A stretch of 64,000 bases of DNA from CAZKBP01 sp964551015 (GTDB lineage: Bacteria > Bacteroidota > Bacteroidia > Cytophagales > Microscillaceae), in contig CAZKBP010000022.1 in assembly GCA_964551015.1 (NCBI GenBank), forward strand, positions 1 to 64,000. Reading direction: 5' to 3'. Below are positions 41,709-51,063 of the stretch, piece by piece. How positions within the stretch are numbered: the first letter of the stretch is position 1; the number at the start of each line of letters is the position of its first letter. The notes beneath the pieces are model-generated. The model was not told where the DNA came from. It did not search any database and saw nothing but the letters and a program-made list of their open reading frames with translations. Made by a program: the position numbers and the translations under genes.

Positions 41709-44255
41709 ATGAAAAAAATTATTATCAGTACTCTAATCTTAATTGGAATCATCGTACCAGTTCAAGCCCAAATCAGTGCAGGAGGTACTCCCCCCAGTTT
41801 CGGGCAACAGTTCAAAAATCTTTCATTAGCCCAAACTAGCTTAGAAACCATACTTTTACCCCAAGTAGATTGGCAAAAAGTAAAGGAAGAGGATAAAAAT
41901 ACTTCGGGAGCTAATCGCTTTGCCCTGGCGATTCCTGTTGATTTTAGCCCACGTAATGCTGGACAGTGGACAGAACTTCCCAATGGAGGTCGCATTTGGC
42001 GGCTTAAAATCAAGTCGGAAGGGGCTAAATCATTGCGTTTCTTGTTTGATGATTTTTGGCTACCAGAAAATGCTCAGTTGTATATCTACGATGAACATAA
42101 ACAATATCTAATCGGTGCGCTTACTAGCCGCAATAATAAAGAAAGCCGAAAACTAGGAACTGATCTGATCAGGCATCATACGGTCATTTTAGAGTATTAC
42201 GAGCCTCGCAAAGTCAAAGGGCAGGGTCGCTTCCACTTGCATCGAGTAGATCACGGCTACCGCTCAGAGAGTTATTTTTTTGCTAAGGATAAAATGGGCA
42301 CCTCGATACTAAATGCTGATACCTGCAATATCAACATCAACTGCCCCCAAGGCGATGATTGGCAAGATGAAAAAAGAGGAGTCGTTCGTGTTACACTCAC
42401 CGGACAAAGTGGCTCCTTTTTCTGTACAGGTTCCTTGATCAACAACACGGCTCAGGACGGCCAACCGCTCGTACTGAGCGCGAATCACTGCATTATTCAG
42501 AATGCACAAAATTTTACTGATACCTGGGTTTTTACCTTCAACTTGGAAAGTAGCTCTTGCGAAAGTAACGAACCCTTGGAAGCACTCTCCATCTCGGGAG
42601 CTACGCTTTTGGCACGTACGCTCAACTCAGACTTTCAATTATTAAAGCTAAGCACAGAAATTCCTTTTAGTTATAATGTATATTTCAATGGTTGGAATCG
42701 TGCCGAAACGCTTCCTACCCGTACTACCTCTATTCACCATCCAAGAGGAGATATCAAAAAGATTTCCGTAGATAATGACCCCGCCACATCTACTGCTTAT
42801 CTTGAAAACCAAGTTAACGCTAATGAAACCCATCTGAGAGTCATCTGGGAAGAAGGCACCACGGAAGGAGGCTCCTCTGGGTCTCCTCTCTTTGATCAAG
42901 ATCAGCTCATTATCGGCCAACTGCACGGCGGTCAGGCTTCTTGTGAACTTCCTTTCGCACCCGACTGGTACGGGAAATTTTCTCTCTCTTGGGATGCTCG
43001 TGCCCAGCCAACAGAGCGCCTGCAAGATTGGCTAGACCCCATCGCCCAAGACGTGATGTCTCTGGGTGGTAAAGAGCACATTCCACTTGAAAATGATATC
43101 GGAATTGACGCGATTACCCTGGAAGCCTTGCCTTGCGATATAGGATCAAATACCCCTTTCGTGGCTAGATTGGTGAACCGAGGAGAAACAGGATACACGA
43201 ATTTGGTGCTCAATTATGAAGTCAAAGATCAAGATGGAAACCTCACGTCGTCTGGCAGTACTCAACTGAATAGTTTAGCCGCAGGTGGTGTAGAAGAGGT
43301 CTCTTTCAACGCGGATGTCTCTTTTGAATATTCACTAGAACTTAGTCTAGACCAGAATTTTACAGACGATAATCAACTTAATAACCGTCGTATCTTCAAG
43401 GTAGGTAGTTTTGACATCCCTTTGATTAATCAATTCCCCTATATTCAAAACTTCGAGCAAGATGCCGATAGTTGGCAAGATTTTAATCAAGTCGTCATTT
43501 GGGAAAGGGGAACGCCCAACGGAACGATCATCAATACCGCTTCCAATGGCAATAATGCCTGGACAACCGTATTAGATGGAAATTACAGTAATAATCAGGA
43601 TGAAGCCCTCCTGAGTCCTATCTTTGATTTCAGTAACATGATTGAACCCGAAATCTCAGCAGATGTTTTTATCAATCTAGAAAATCAGTATGATGGTGTG
43701 CAATTGCAAGTCAGTACAGATTGTGGAACCACTTGGATAAGACTGGGAGATTTAGACTCTGGCGAAAACTGGTATAATCAAATCACCCTAAATGACTTAT
43801 TCGGCTCAAGCGGCGACCCCATTTGGAGTGGTACTGACTTTGACGATTGGCAGCGTGTGCGCCATCCTCTTATGGACTTTATCGGAGAATCGCGTGTACA
43901 ATTTCGTTTTTTGTTTCGCTCGGATATTTCTAATGTTAATGAAGGCTTTGGGCTAGATAATTTCCGAATCATCGATAAGCAAGTTACGAGTATAGAAGAT
44001 GAACTGGCTCAAGAAATCCAACTTTACCCCAATCCAGCCCAAGATTTTATCACGCTGAATTGGGCAATAGGTGCTACCCGAGGAGAATCCGTTGAAATCG
44101 TTATCTACGATCATACCGGAAGGGAGCATCGCCGCTTAGAACAGGAAATCCGTCAGCCGTTGTCAATCCCTCTGCAAGGTTTATCCGCTGGTCTTTATAT
44201 CTTTGGCATCAAAACTTCCAGAGGAATTATTCACAAAAAAATCATTCTAAAATAG
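41709..44255 (+). CDS. Secreted trypsin-like serine protease with T9SS sorting domain
   Basis: 848 residues from ATG 41709, which starts a clean signal peptide (MKKIIISTLILIGIIVPVQAQ). A TTG 19 codons upstream is rejected. The protease domain (about 200-460) resembles lysyl endopeptidases: His260 in LSANHC, Asp308 in NSDFQLLKL and Ser390 in GGSSGSP, with disulphide-type cysteine pairs. A CARDB-like Ig domain (about 475-570), a MAM/jelly-roll-like domain (about 580-760) and a type A T9SS sorting domain (YPNPAQDFITLNW to KKIILK) follow. It should be exported by T9SS and digest extracellular protein. Lys specificity is inferred from family likeness only. Confidence 0.9.
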   Translation: MKKIIISTLILIGIIVPVQAQISAGGTPPSFGQQFKNLSLAQTSLETILLPQVDWQKVKEEDKNTSGANRFALAIPVDFSPRNAGQWTELPNGGRIWRLKIKSEGAKSLRFLFDDFWLPENAQLYIYDEHKQYLIGALTSRNNKESRKLGTDLIRHHTVILEYYEPRKVKGQGRFHLHRVDHGYRSESYFFAKDKMGTSILNADTCNININCPQGDDWQDEKRGVVRVTLTGQSGSFFCTGSLINNTAQDGQPLVLSANHCIIQNAQNFTDTWVFTFNLESSSCESNEPLEALSISGATLLARTLNSDFQLLKLSTEIPFSYNVYFNGWNRAETLPTRTTSIHHPRGDIKKISVDNDPATSTAYLENQVNANETHLRVIWEEGTTEGGSSGSPLFDQDQLIIGQLHGGQASCELPFAPDWYGKFSLSWDARAQPTERLQDWLDPIAQDVMSLGGKEHIPLENDIGIDAITLEALPCDIGSNTPFVARLVNRGETGYTNLVLNYEVKDQDGNLTSSGSTQLNSLAAGGVEEVSFNADVSFEYSLELSLDQNFTDDNQLNNRRIFKVGSFDIPLINQFPYIQNFEQDADSWQDFNQVVIWERGTPNGTIINTASNGNNAWTTVLDGNYSNNQDEALLSPIFDFSNMIEPEISADVFINLENQYDGVQLQVSTDCGTTWIRLGDLDSGENWYNQITLNDLFGSSGDPIWSGTDFDDWQRVRHPLMDFIGESRVQFRFLFRSDISNVNEGFGLDNFRIIDKQVTSIEDELAQEIQLYPNPAQDFITLNWAIGATRGESVEIVIYDHTGREHRRLEQEIRQPLSIPLQGLSAGLYIFGIKTSRGIIHKKIILK

Positions 44256-44269
44256 CGAAAATAGAAGCT

Positions 44270-45079
44270 ATGTATCTTTTAGAAAATCAAGAAGTTCCCT
44301 TTTATGTTTTTGAAAATCTGCAGGCCATTTCTGAAATACGTCACTTTGTTTCTACGCGCCAAGGAGGCGTGAGTGAGGCTCCTTTTGATACTTTGAATGT
44401 GAGCCTGAGATTTGATGATCCGTCCCGAGTGCTTCAAAATCGGAAAATCTTAGCCGAAGCTGTCAAGATGCCTGCCGAGAACTTCTGCTGGGCGCAGCAA
44501 GTACACGGGCATCGGGTGGCTTTGGTAGGGGAAAAAGACCGTGGCAGAGGCAGGCTCACTTGGGACGATGCGATTCCAAACGCAGATGCGATGATAACTC
44601 AAACACCCTATATCTGCCTCGCCGTGACTTCTGCCGATTGTGTGCCCTTGCTTTTTTACGATCCTGTCCAAAAAGCCATTGGCGCAGCACACTCCGGCTG
44701 GCGCGGAACGGTACAAAAAATAGCCACCCACACGGTGCAAGCTCTGCAAAAATATTTTGGAAGCCACCCCCGCGATTTGTTAGTAGGCATTGGCCCCTGT
44801 ATCAGTGGAGCGATCTATGAAGTAGGCTCAGAGGTAGAAACGGCTGTGCGTGAAGCCTTTGGTACCGAAGCAGGCTATTTAATTCCTAATACCAATACGG
44901 GTAAAAAACATTTTGATCTTGTCTATGCCAATCAGCAACAGCTCTACGCATTAGGCATCCCTGAAAAAAATATAGAAGTTTCTGGCTTTTGTACTTATCA
45001 GCAGGCTGATATTTTCTTTTCTTATCGCAAACAGGGAGGCCGAACGGGTATTTTTGCTTCGGGAATCGTGTTGGTGTGA
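44270..45079 (+). CDS. pgeF: Peptidoglycan editing factor / polyphenol-oxidase-like protein
   Basis: 269 residues of the PgeF (YfiH, DUF152 / multicopper polyphenol oxidase) family. Characteristic motifs are STRQGGVS near the N-terminus, WAQQVHGHRV with metal-binding His, TSADCVPLLFYDP with Cys, AHSGWRGTVQ with His, and IGPCISGAIYEVG. The family removes L-Ser misincorporated in peptidoglycan precursors, and members also show purine nucleoside phosphorylase/adenosine deaminase-like activity. It starts 15 bases after the protease gene and may be cotranscribed with it. Confidence 0.93.
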   Translation: MYLLENQEVPFYVFENLQAISEIRHFVSTRQGGVSEAPFDTLNVSLRFDDPSRVLQNRKILAEAVKMPAENFCWAQQVHGHRVALVGEKDRGRGRLTWDDAIPNADAMITQTPYICLAVTSADCVPLLFYDPVQKAIGAAHSGWRGTVQKIATHTVQALQKYFGSHPRDLLVGIGPCISGAIYEVGSEVETAVREAFGTEAGYLIPNTNTGKKHFDLVYANQQQLYALGIPEKNIEVSGFCTYQQADIFFSYRKQGGRTGIFASGIVLV

Positions 45080-45227
45080 TTTGAGGATCGTGTCAAAGCT
45101 TAGACTAAATCTTAGTTTTGGGAAAAGATTTTGGTCAATAACTGCTAAATTTACACGCACTGCCAAAAACGGTTGGCAATTGAGCATTTTTTTGGCTATC
45201 TTGAATTTGGATCAAAATAAAGAAGTG

Positions 45228-46352
45228 ATGACTGATGCAAGCCCTACGCCTACCTTTTACAATGCTCGTCCTGCATTTTACCAAAAAAAAGCGGAGCGAT
45301 TTCGCAATCATGTCCAGCAAGGTTTTTGGCAGGAATGTCAGTTGGTGCAAAAATTTTTGCCCAAGTATACCCGTGCATCTCAAATGGTGCAAACCGATTT
45401 TACCGAAGCCGAAGCACAACAGGTAATCGCTCAGTGCTATGGGCACAAAGATTGGTCAGACTTGATGAGGCAAGTGGCTACTTTACAAGATCAAACACTC
45501 TTAGACACAGAGACCAAAACGGCTCTCCAAGCGGCCGAAAATGGTAATTTAGCCATTTTAGAAACGCTAATTGACTCGAATCCGCAGTTAGCCAATTGCC
45601 GTGGAGCCACTGAGCAGACCATTTTGGATATAGCCATCCAAGCTCCCTTTCACGGTAAGAACCCACACGGCAATCAGAAAGAAATCGTCGCCCTGCTTCT
45701 AGGGCAGGGGGCAGAAGTAAATAGTACTTTTTATCCGCACTACGGCGAAACGCCTTTGCATTCGGCGGTCAGCTTGTACGAAAGAGAGCTAGCGGAACTT
45801 TTGATCGAGGAAGGAGCTAATATGGAAGCCATTGGCGGCGTGATCGAGGATGGCACTCCCTTGGTTTTGGCCTGCTTTTTTGGAGCAAGTGACTGCGCTC
45901 AGCTTTTGTATGAAAAGGGAGCCAAAGTTTTTAATATTTATTTAGCTTCGGCCTTGGGTAAATTAGATTTAGTAGAATCTTGTTTAAAGACTGACCTTAC
46001 TCAAAGTACCACTCGCTATACAGAGCCAACGACTCGGTCTATTTCTCCTCAATTAACTGAAAAACAAATCTTACAAAAAGCCTACATTTACGCATTATTT
46101 CATCATCAATACGAGACGATGGAATTCTTAGCGGGACAAATCTCAGATTTTGGTTTGGACGAATTTTTCTTGGATGATCTTAGTCCCTTACATTGGGCGG
46201 CTTACCGTGGACAAACGGAGGTGATTGCTTATCTGCTAAAAAAAGGGGCTAATCCCCAGTTAGAAGAACCGAATTTTCAGGCAACGCCTTTGGGCTGGGC
46301 GAAATATCATCAGCAAGAGAAAGCTGTGACTATTTTAGAAAAACAGGCTTAA
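45228..46352 (+). CDS. Ankyrin-repeat protein
   Basis: 374 residues from the ATG at 45228. A TTG extension to 45054 overlaps pgeF and is rejected. The first 95 residues are charged and helical, with a segment ending in YGHKDWSDLMRQV reminiscent of a DUF-type N-terminal module found before ankyrin repeats. Ankyrin repeats occupy about 100-374, for example YGETPLHSAVSLYERELAELLIEEGAN, DGTPLVLACFFGASDCAQLLYEKGA, LSPLHWAAYRGQTEVIAYLLKKGANP. No signal peptide, so it is cytoplasmic. Ankyrins mediate protein contacts; partner unknown. Confidence 0.85.
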   Translation: MTDASPTPTFYNARPAFYQKKAERFRNHVQQGFWQECQLVQKFLPKYTRASQMVQTDFTEAEAQQVIAQCYGHKDWSDLMRQVATLQDQTLLDTETKTALQAAENGNLAILETLIDSNPQLANCRGATEQTILDIAIQAPFHGKNPHGNQKEIVALLLGQGAEVNSTFYPHYGETPLHSAVSLYERELAELLIEEGANMEAIGGVIEDGTPLVLACFFGASDCAQLLYEKGAKVFNIYLASALGKLDLVESCLKTDLTQSTTRYTEPTTRSISPQLTEKQILQKAYIYALFHHQYETMEFLAGQISDFGLDEFFLDDLSPLHWAAYRGQTEVIAYLLKKGANPQLEEPNFQATPLGWAKYHQQEKAVTILEKQA

Positions 46353-46412
46353 CCGCTTTCTTAATCTTATAACTTTGAATAATCTGATAGGTCAGGCCGA
46401 TCAAATGTATTC

Positions 46413-47708
46413 CTACCTTCGCTCCATCTGTTGATCCCGATGCGCATCCAACTTGAGCAAGATAAAAAGCAGGATCGTGAAGCCCCAGAGGGAAGAGCCT
46501 CCGTAGCTCAGAAAGGGTAAAGGAATCCCTACCACCGGAAAAAGCCCGATGGTCATTCCGATATTGACCGCAAAGTGAAAGAAAATAATAGAAGCGACCG
46601 AGTAGCCATAAATTCGCACGAATTTATCTCGTTGTCGTTCAGCAATCATCACGAGGCGATATAATAAGAAGACAAATAGCCCGACCGTAATGGCACTACC
46701 AATCCAGCCGTGCTCCTCTCCTACCGTACAAAAAATAAAATCGGTACTTTGCTCTGGCACGTAGCCCAGTTCGGTTTGTGTTCCTTTTAAAAAACCTTTT
46801 CCTCTGATTCCTCCCGAGCCGATCGCGATCAGAGACTGCTTAAGGTTCCACCTAACGCCTCGTCCGTCGGGGTCTACATCTGGATCCACAAGTACCATGA
46901 TGCGGTCTTTTTGGTGAGGTTCCAGAAAATGCTTGAAGATATAATTTACACTAAAAATATACGTACATACCAGCAAACCCGCGATCAATATTAGAGTAAG
47001 CATCCTTGGGCTTTTATTTTTTAAGCCCAAAATGGTTAGGAGAACGATCGTAGCCACAGGTACAATCAGGTAATTGATAATTCGCTGAGAAGGCACCGAA
47101 AGAGCTAAGATGAATAGAACCCCGGCGATAATTCCTCCGAAGAGAATCCAGTTGGGTACCACCTTTTCCCGATACAATACCAGCCCGAATGCACTGAAAA
47201 CAAGAGCAGAACCTGCATCTCCCTGCAAGACAATCAATCCCGCCGGAATGGCTACAAAAAGACCTGCAATGATTCGATGGTAGAGTTTACGAGCCTGAAC
47301 CCCGGGCGTACTCAGGTATTTCGCCAGAGCCAACCCCGTGATGAACTTGGCAAATTCAGAGGGCTGAATCCTAAAGCCTCCTACTTCAAACCAAGAGCGT
47401 GAGCCTTTGATCTCTTTACCAAATAAAATTACAGAGATCAAAATCAGAATAATCCCCACGTAGATGATATAAGAAAAAGTCTCGTAAGAACGATAGTCTA
47501 AATGCAAAATGACAATAATGAGCAAAATAGAAGTTCCGATCCAGATCAATTGCTTGGTAGAGCTAAGGGAGAGAGCAAATAAACCCTGACCCGTGGAGGG
47601 GTCGTGTACTGCCGCGAAGATATTAAACCAGCCAAATACCACCAAGGCGATATAAAGCAAGGCGGTCAATCCGTCAAATCCTTTTCCTATTCTTTCTCTA
47701 GTTCCCAA
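46413..47708 (-). CDS. rodA: Rod-shape SEDS peptidoglycan polymerase
   Basis: 431 residues with about ten membrane helices. RodA polymerises lipid II during cell elongation together with PBP2. The family signature GIPLPFLSYGGSS near the C-terminus, the catalytic-loop region VDPDVDPDGRGVRWNLKQSLIAIGSGGIRGKGF, and the STDFIFCTVGEEHGWIG segment are clear. The only start that preserves the N-terminus is a TTG (complement of 47706-47708) overlapping the end of mrdA by 11 bases, implying translational coupling. It is the last gene of the mre cluster. Confidence 0.94.
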   Translation of the reverse strand: MGTRERIGKGFDGLTALLYIALVVFGWFNIFAAVHDPSTGQGLFALSLSSTKQLIWIGTSILLIIVILHLDYRSYETFSYIIYVGIILILISVILFGKEIKGSRSWFEVGGFRIQPSEFAKFITGLALAKYLSTPGVQARKLYHRIIAGLFVAIPAGLIVLQGDAGSALVFSAFGLVLYREKVVPNWILFGGIIAGVLFILALSVPSQRIINYLIVPVATIVLLTILGLKNKSPRMLTLILIAGLLVCTYIFSVNYIFKHFLEPHQKDRIMVLVDPDVDPDGRGVRWNLKQSLIAIGSGGIRGKGFLKGTQTELGYVPEQSTDFIFCTVGEEHGWIGSAITVGLFVFLLYRLVMIAERQRDKFVRIYGYSVASIIFFHFAVNIGMTIGLFPVVGIPLPFLSYGGSSLWGFTILLFILLKLDAHRDQQMERR

Positions 47709-49650
47709 TCGCTAAAACGTTTTCTTTTTTCTGGTTAGTAGTATCTCGGTTACGGTCCTGATTCGGTTGATCTTCCGAATCGGTTTCGGGTAAGTCAATG
47801 GGGCTGGGAGTATCCTCAATGAATTTTTTATCGGTCACGTATTGCTCCGTCCACTCCATTTCTTCGGAGATTTTGCCTTTGAGATATTTCTCGATCATCA
47901 AAGCAGCCACAGGAGCCGCCCAAACTCCACCAAAGCCCGCATTCTCCACGTAAGCGGCCACTACAATTTTAGGATTATCTTTGGGGGCAAAGGCGATAAA
48001 TACAGAATGATCTTCCCCGTGTGGGTTTTGCGCGGTTCCAGTTTTAGAGCAAACGGCAATATCTTTAAGAATGGCATAGTATGCCACGGTTCCTTGTTTA
48101 TAGGCGTCTCGCATCCCGTCTACCACAAGGTCAAAATGCTTTCGGTCAATGGGTACGACGTGCTTTTCTTGGTACATGGCTCGCTTGTCTTGGTTGCCAA
48201 TTTTTTTAATCAGATGGGGTTTACGATAATAACCTCGATTAGCGATTATACAAGCGGCATTGGCCAGTTGGATGGGTAAAACGCCTAGTTCTCCCTGCCC
48301 AATACCCAGAGAATAGATATTGGAGAATTTCCAGCCTTCTTTTCCGTAGCGGTTGTCATACAAATCCATGGTAGGAACCAATCCGTCTAGCTCATTGACT
48401 AGATCTACGCCAGTTTTGCGCCCCAGATTAAAGCTCTCTAAATATTTTCTCCACTTGACAAAGCCCACTCGGTGATCTCCATCTTCCCGAGTCACATTTG
48501 CTGAGTCATTATCAATGATTTTATTTTGGTAAATGATCCGACGATATACACGGTAATAATAAGGATTACAAGAGTATTGAATAGAGCGATGCAAATCAGC
48601 GGGTGGATGCCCGTGGCAATTAACCAAGGCACGATTACAAGCAAAGGCTGAGTGCTTGTTGATGACTCCTTCTTGCATACCGATGAGTGCTTGTATCGTT
48701 TTGAAGGTAGACCCAGGGGGATACTTGGCTTGAATGGCTCGATTAAACAGTGGTTTGTGTTCATCTAAGAGCAGTCTGCCGTAATTTTTTCTAAATTCTC
48801 GCCCAGTGAGTAAATTCGGATCGTAAGAAGGTGCAGAAATCATCGATAGGATTTCACCCGTGGCGGGCTCAATCGCTACCACGGCTCCTTTCTTATTTTG
48901 CATGAGTTGCTCTCCGTATTTCTGTAATTCTAGGTCAATGGTAGAGATCAGTCGCTTACCTGCTACGGATGGGGTATCCAACGCTCCCGCTTGGAATTTT
49001 CCCTTTTCACGGCCAAGTGCATCTACCCATACGTGGCGCACCCCTTTTTTGCCTCTTAGCTCTTGCTCGTAAGCTGCTTCTATTCCACTGATTCCCACGT
49101 AGTCACCCATTCGGTAATAACCACTGACATCAGCCTCTAGGTTTCGGGGGCTAATCTCACCGATGTAGCCCAAGGCATTGGCTAAGCTTTGATGAGGATA
49201 AGCCCGTACCGTACGAGATTGGATGGTAAAGCCTGGATATTCAATGAGGCGATCCTGAATTTTAGCAAAATCAATTTTAGAGATTTGCTTGACAAAAGGC
49301 ATGGGTTTATTAGAGGCGTATCCTCGATCCTTTTTTACTTCCTCTATTTTACTTATTAGGTCTTTGGGGCTAATCCCTAGCAATTCACAAAAAGCAGATG
49401 TATCGCGGATTTGGGCTTTTTCCGTCGTCACCATAATATCGTAGACAGGCGCATTCACCACGAGTTCTTTACCATTGCGGTCTAAGATCACGCCTCGGTG
49501 CGGATACACGGTAATCTTCTTCACGGAGTTATCATTGGCGGCTAATTCATACTCGTGGTTATAAACCTGAATAAAAAAGAGCTTCACCAAGAAAATAAGT
49601 CCGGTCAGCAGAAAAATTCCTAGAATGATCCATTTTCTATCTTCTTGCAT
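47698..49650 (-). CDS. mrdA: Penicillin-binding protein 2, elongation transpeptidase
   Basis: 650 residues. One N-terminal membrane helix (about 8-28), a PBP dimerisation domain (about 45-225), and a transpeptidase domain (about 255-590) with PPGSTFKTIQA (SxxK), SCNPYYY (SxN) and SKTGTAQNPHG (KTG). A disordered tail rich in Asp, Gln and Asn (about 600-650) is longer than in E. coli PBP2. It crosslinks new peptidoglycan made by RodA. The gene overlaps mreD at its start (14 bases) and rodA at its end, so it is central to the elongasome operon. Confidence 0.95.
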   Translation of the reverse strand: MQEDRKWIILGIFLLTGLIFLVKLFFIQVYNHEYELAANDNSVKKITVYPHRGVILDRNGKELVVNAPVYDIMVTTEKAQIRDTSAFCELLGISPKDLISKIEEVKKDRGYASNKPMPFVKQISKIDFAKIQDRLIEYPGFTIQSRTVRAYPHQSLANALGYIGEISPRNLEADVSGYYRMGDYVGISGIEAAYEQELRGKKGVRHVWVDALGREKGKFQAGALDTPSVAGKRLISTIDLELQKYGEQLMQNKKGAVVAIEPATGEILSMISAPSYDPNLLTGREFRKNYGRLLLDEHKPLFNRAIQAKYPPGSTFKTIQALIGMQEGVINKHSAFACNRALVNCHGHPPADLHRSIQYSCNPYYYRVYRRIIYQNKIIDNDSANVTREDGDHRVGFVKWRKYLESFNLGRKTGVDLVNELDGLVPTMDLYDNRYGKEGWKFSNIYSLGIGQGELGVLPIQLANAACIIANRGYYRKPHLIKKIGNQDKRAMYQEKHVVPIDRKHFDLVVDGMRDAYKQGTVAYYAILKDIAVCSKTGTAQNPHGEDHSVFIAFAPKDNPKIVVAAYVENAGFGGVWAAPVAALMIEKYLKGKISEEMEWTEQYVTDKKFIEDTPSPIDLPETDSEDQPNQDRNRDTTNQKKENVLAIGN

Positions 49651-50158
49651 TGCTTAGATTGGGCGAATAGAATAAATACTGTATAATAATAACTGAAAAT
49701 AAAGTAAATAAAGTACTGGCGATGGCTTTCACGAGCGTGTCAAAGAACAGCAGAAAGCTAAATCGCAAAAGGAAAAAAAGGAATAAATGATGAATCAGGA
49801 TTAAGGTAAATGCATAATTAAAAAACCAACCAAAACCGGTCTCTTTGATAGAGATTTCAGAAAAATCGTTTTTGCTGGTCATCAACCGAATGACAAAAGG
49901 TCTGACGTATGCAACCAACACACAGGCGGCACTATGCATACCCAAAGTATCGTAGAAGATATCTAATACAAAGCCTAGTAAAAACCCAAGAATCAATAAT
50001 AATACCCGACTGCTTTCTAGTGGGAAAATTAGCAGATAGTTTACATATAAAAAGCAAAAAGCCAGACCAAAAAGTTCAAGATTACTGGCAAATAATGCCT
50101 GCACGAGGATGTAGGTAAAAAAAAGTAGGGTTTGTTTGATGACAAATGAATTATTCAT
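49637..50158 (-). CDS. mreD: Rod-shape-determining protein MreD
   Basis: 173 residues with about five membrane helices (LFFTYILVQALFASNLELFG, FCFLYVNYLLIFP, LLLILGFLLGFVLDIFYDTLG and two more). MreD sequences are poorly conserved, but the LGFVLDIFYDTLGMHSAACVLVAYVRP region and position between mreC and mrdA with overlaps on both sides make the call firm. It belongs to the membrane part of the elongasome. Confidence 0.9.
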   Translation of the reverse strand: MNNSFVIKQTLLFFTYILVQALFASNLELFGLAFCFLYVNYLLIFPLESSRVLLLILGFLLGFVLDIFYDTLGMHSAACVLVAYVRPFVIRLMTSKNDFSEISIKETGFGWFFNYAFTLILIHHLFLFFLLRFSFLLFFDTLVKAIASTLFTLFSVIIIQYLFYSPNLSNARR

Positions 50159-50993
50159 TGATTTCCTCGAAGGTCTCTATTTCTAGTGAATCCTGTTCTA
50201 GTTTCAAAATATTTTTTACCACATAAACGTAGTCCAAGCTGTTAAAATTAGTAGCCAGTATCACCTCAATGTCGTAAAAGGTTTCTTGGGCTTTTTTGCT
50301 TACTTTGCTCACCGTACCGATGGTCACTTTGGGGGGAAAAACCGCATTATACCCAGAAGTAACGATCGTATCGCCTTTCTTAACCTCAATATAATCTGGT
50401 ACGTCTTTGAGCTTGGCGATGCGAGGGTTTTTTCCTTCCCATTGTACGTAGCCCAATTCACCGTTTTTCTTGATCTGCGCAGAAACACGGGTATCCGAAT
50501 GTAGGAGTGATACCGCCGTGGAAAAGTAATCGTTACTCGCACTGACTTTACCCACGATACCTAGGGGAGAAATAATGCCCATTCCCTGCTCGATTCCTTG
50601 CCTTCGCCCTTGGTTAATGGTGATGTAGTTATTGAGTTTATGGGTAGAATTATTGACCACTTTGGCCACTACGTAATCATATTTATTAATCACGAGGGAA
50701 TCCTCAGGTTGATTTCTCCCTTGATAAGCAACCAATTGCTCTTGTCGCGACAAGGCTTGTCTAAGGCGGGCATTTTCTTTAACCAAATCACGATTGATGC
50801 TCGTCAGGCGAAAATAGTCTTCTACTGAGGTCATCCAACTGTGCAGGGTGGCGATGTAGCGGTTGGCTGAGTTTAGAAAAACTGCATTTTGATAATGATT
50901 CTGGGTTACAATGAGCCAAGCACTAATAAATTCTAAAGCAATAAAAAGAAGTACCACTTGATACTGCTTAATGAGTAGCCATAAGGATTGCAT
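50151..50993 (-). CDS. mreC: Rod-shape-determining protein MreC
   Basis: 280 residues: one N-terminal membrane helix (about 12-30), a coiled coil (about 60-90, ending in RLRQALSRQEQL), and the periplasmic beta domain (about 110-265) with GIISPLGIVGKVSASNDYFS and VTSGYNAVFPPKVTIGTVSKV, the MreC hallmarks. It links MreB filaments to PBP2. The 3' end overlaps mreD by 8 bases, and it lies 70 bases after mreB. Confidence 0.94.
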   Translation of the reverse strand: MQSLWLLIKQYQVVLLFIALEFISAWLIVTQNHYQNAVFLNSANRYIATLHSWMTSVEDYFRLTSINRDLVKENARLRQALSRQEQLVAYQGRNQPEDSLVINKYDYVVAKVVNNSTHKLNNYITINQGRRQGIEQGMGIISPLGIVGKVSASNDYFSTAVSLLHSDTRVSAQIKKNGELGYVQWEGKNPRIAKLKDVPDYIEVKKGDTIVTSGYNAVFPPKVTIGTVSKVSKKAQETFYDIEVILATNFNSLDYVYVVKNILKLEQDSLEIETFEEINE

Positions 50994-51063
50994 AAGCTTC
51001 CCGCATTTCTAGGTTTTAGGGCAAATTAAGAGAAGGGGTTTGGGATTTACCCAAACGCGCTCC

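Noticed and set aside
45054..45227. TTG-initiated extension of the ankyrin gene into pgeF
   Set aside because: The added residues come from pgeF's 3' end and an AT-rich gap; the ATG at 45228 fits the protein.
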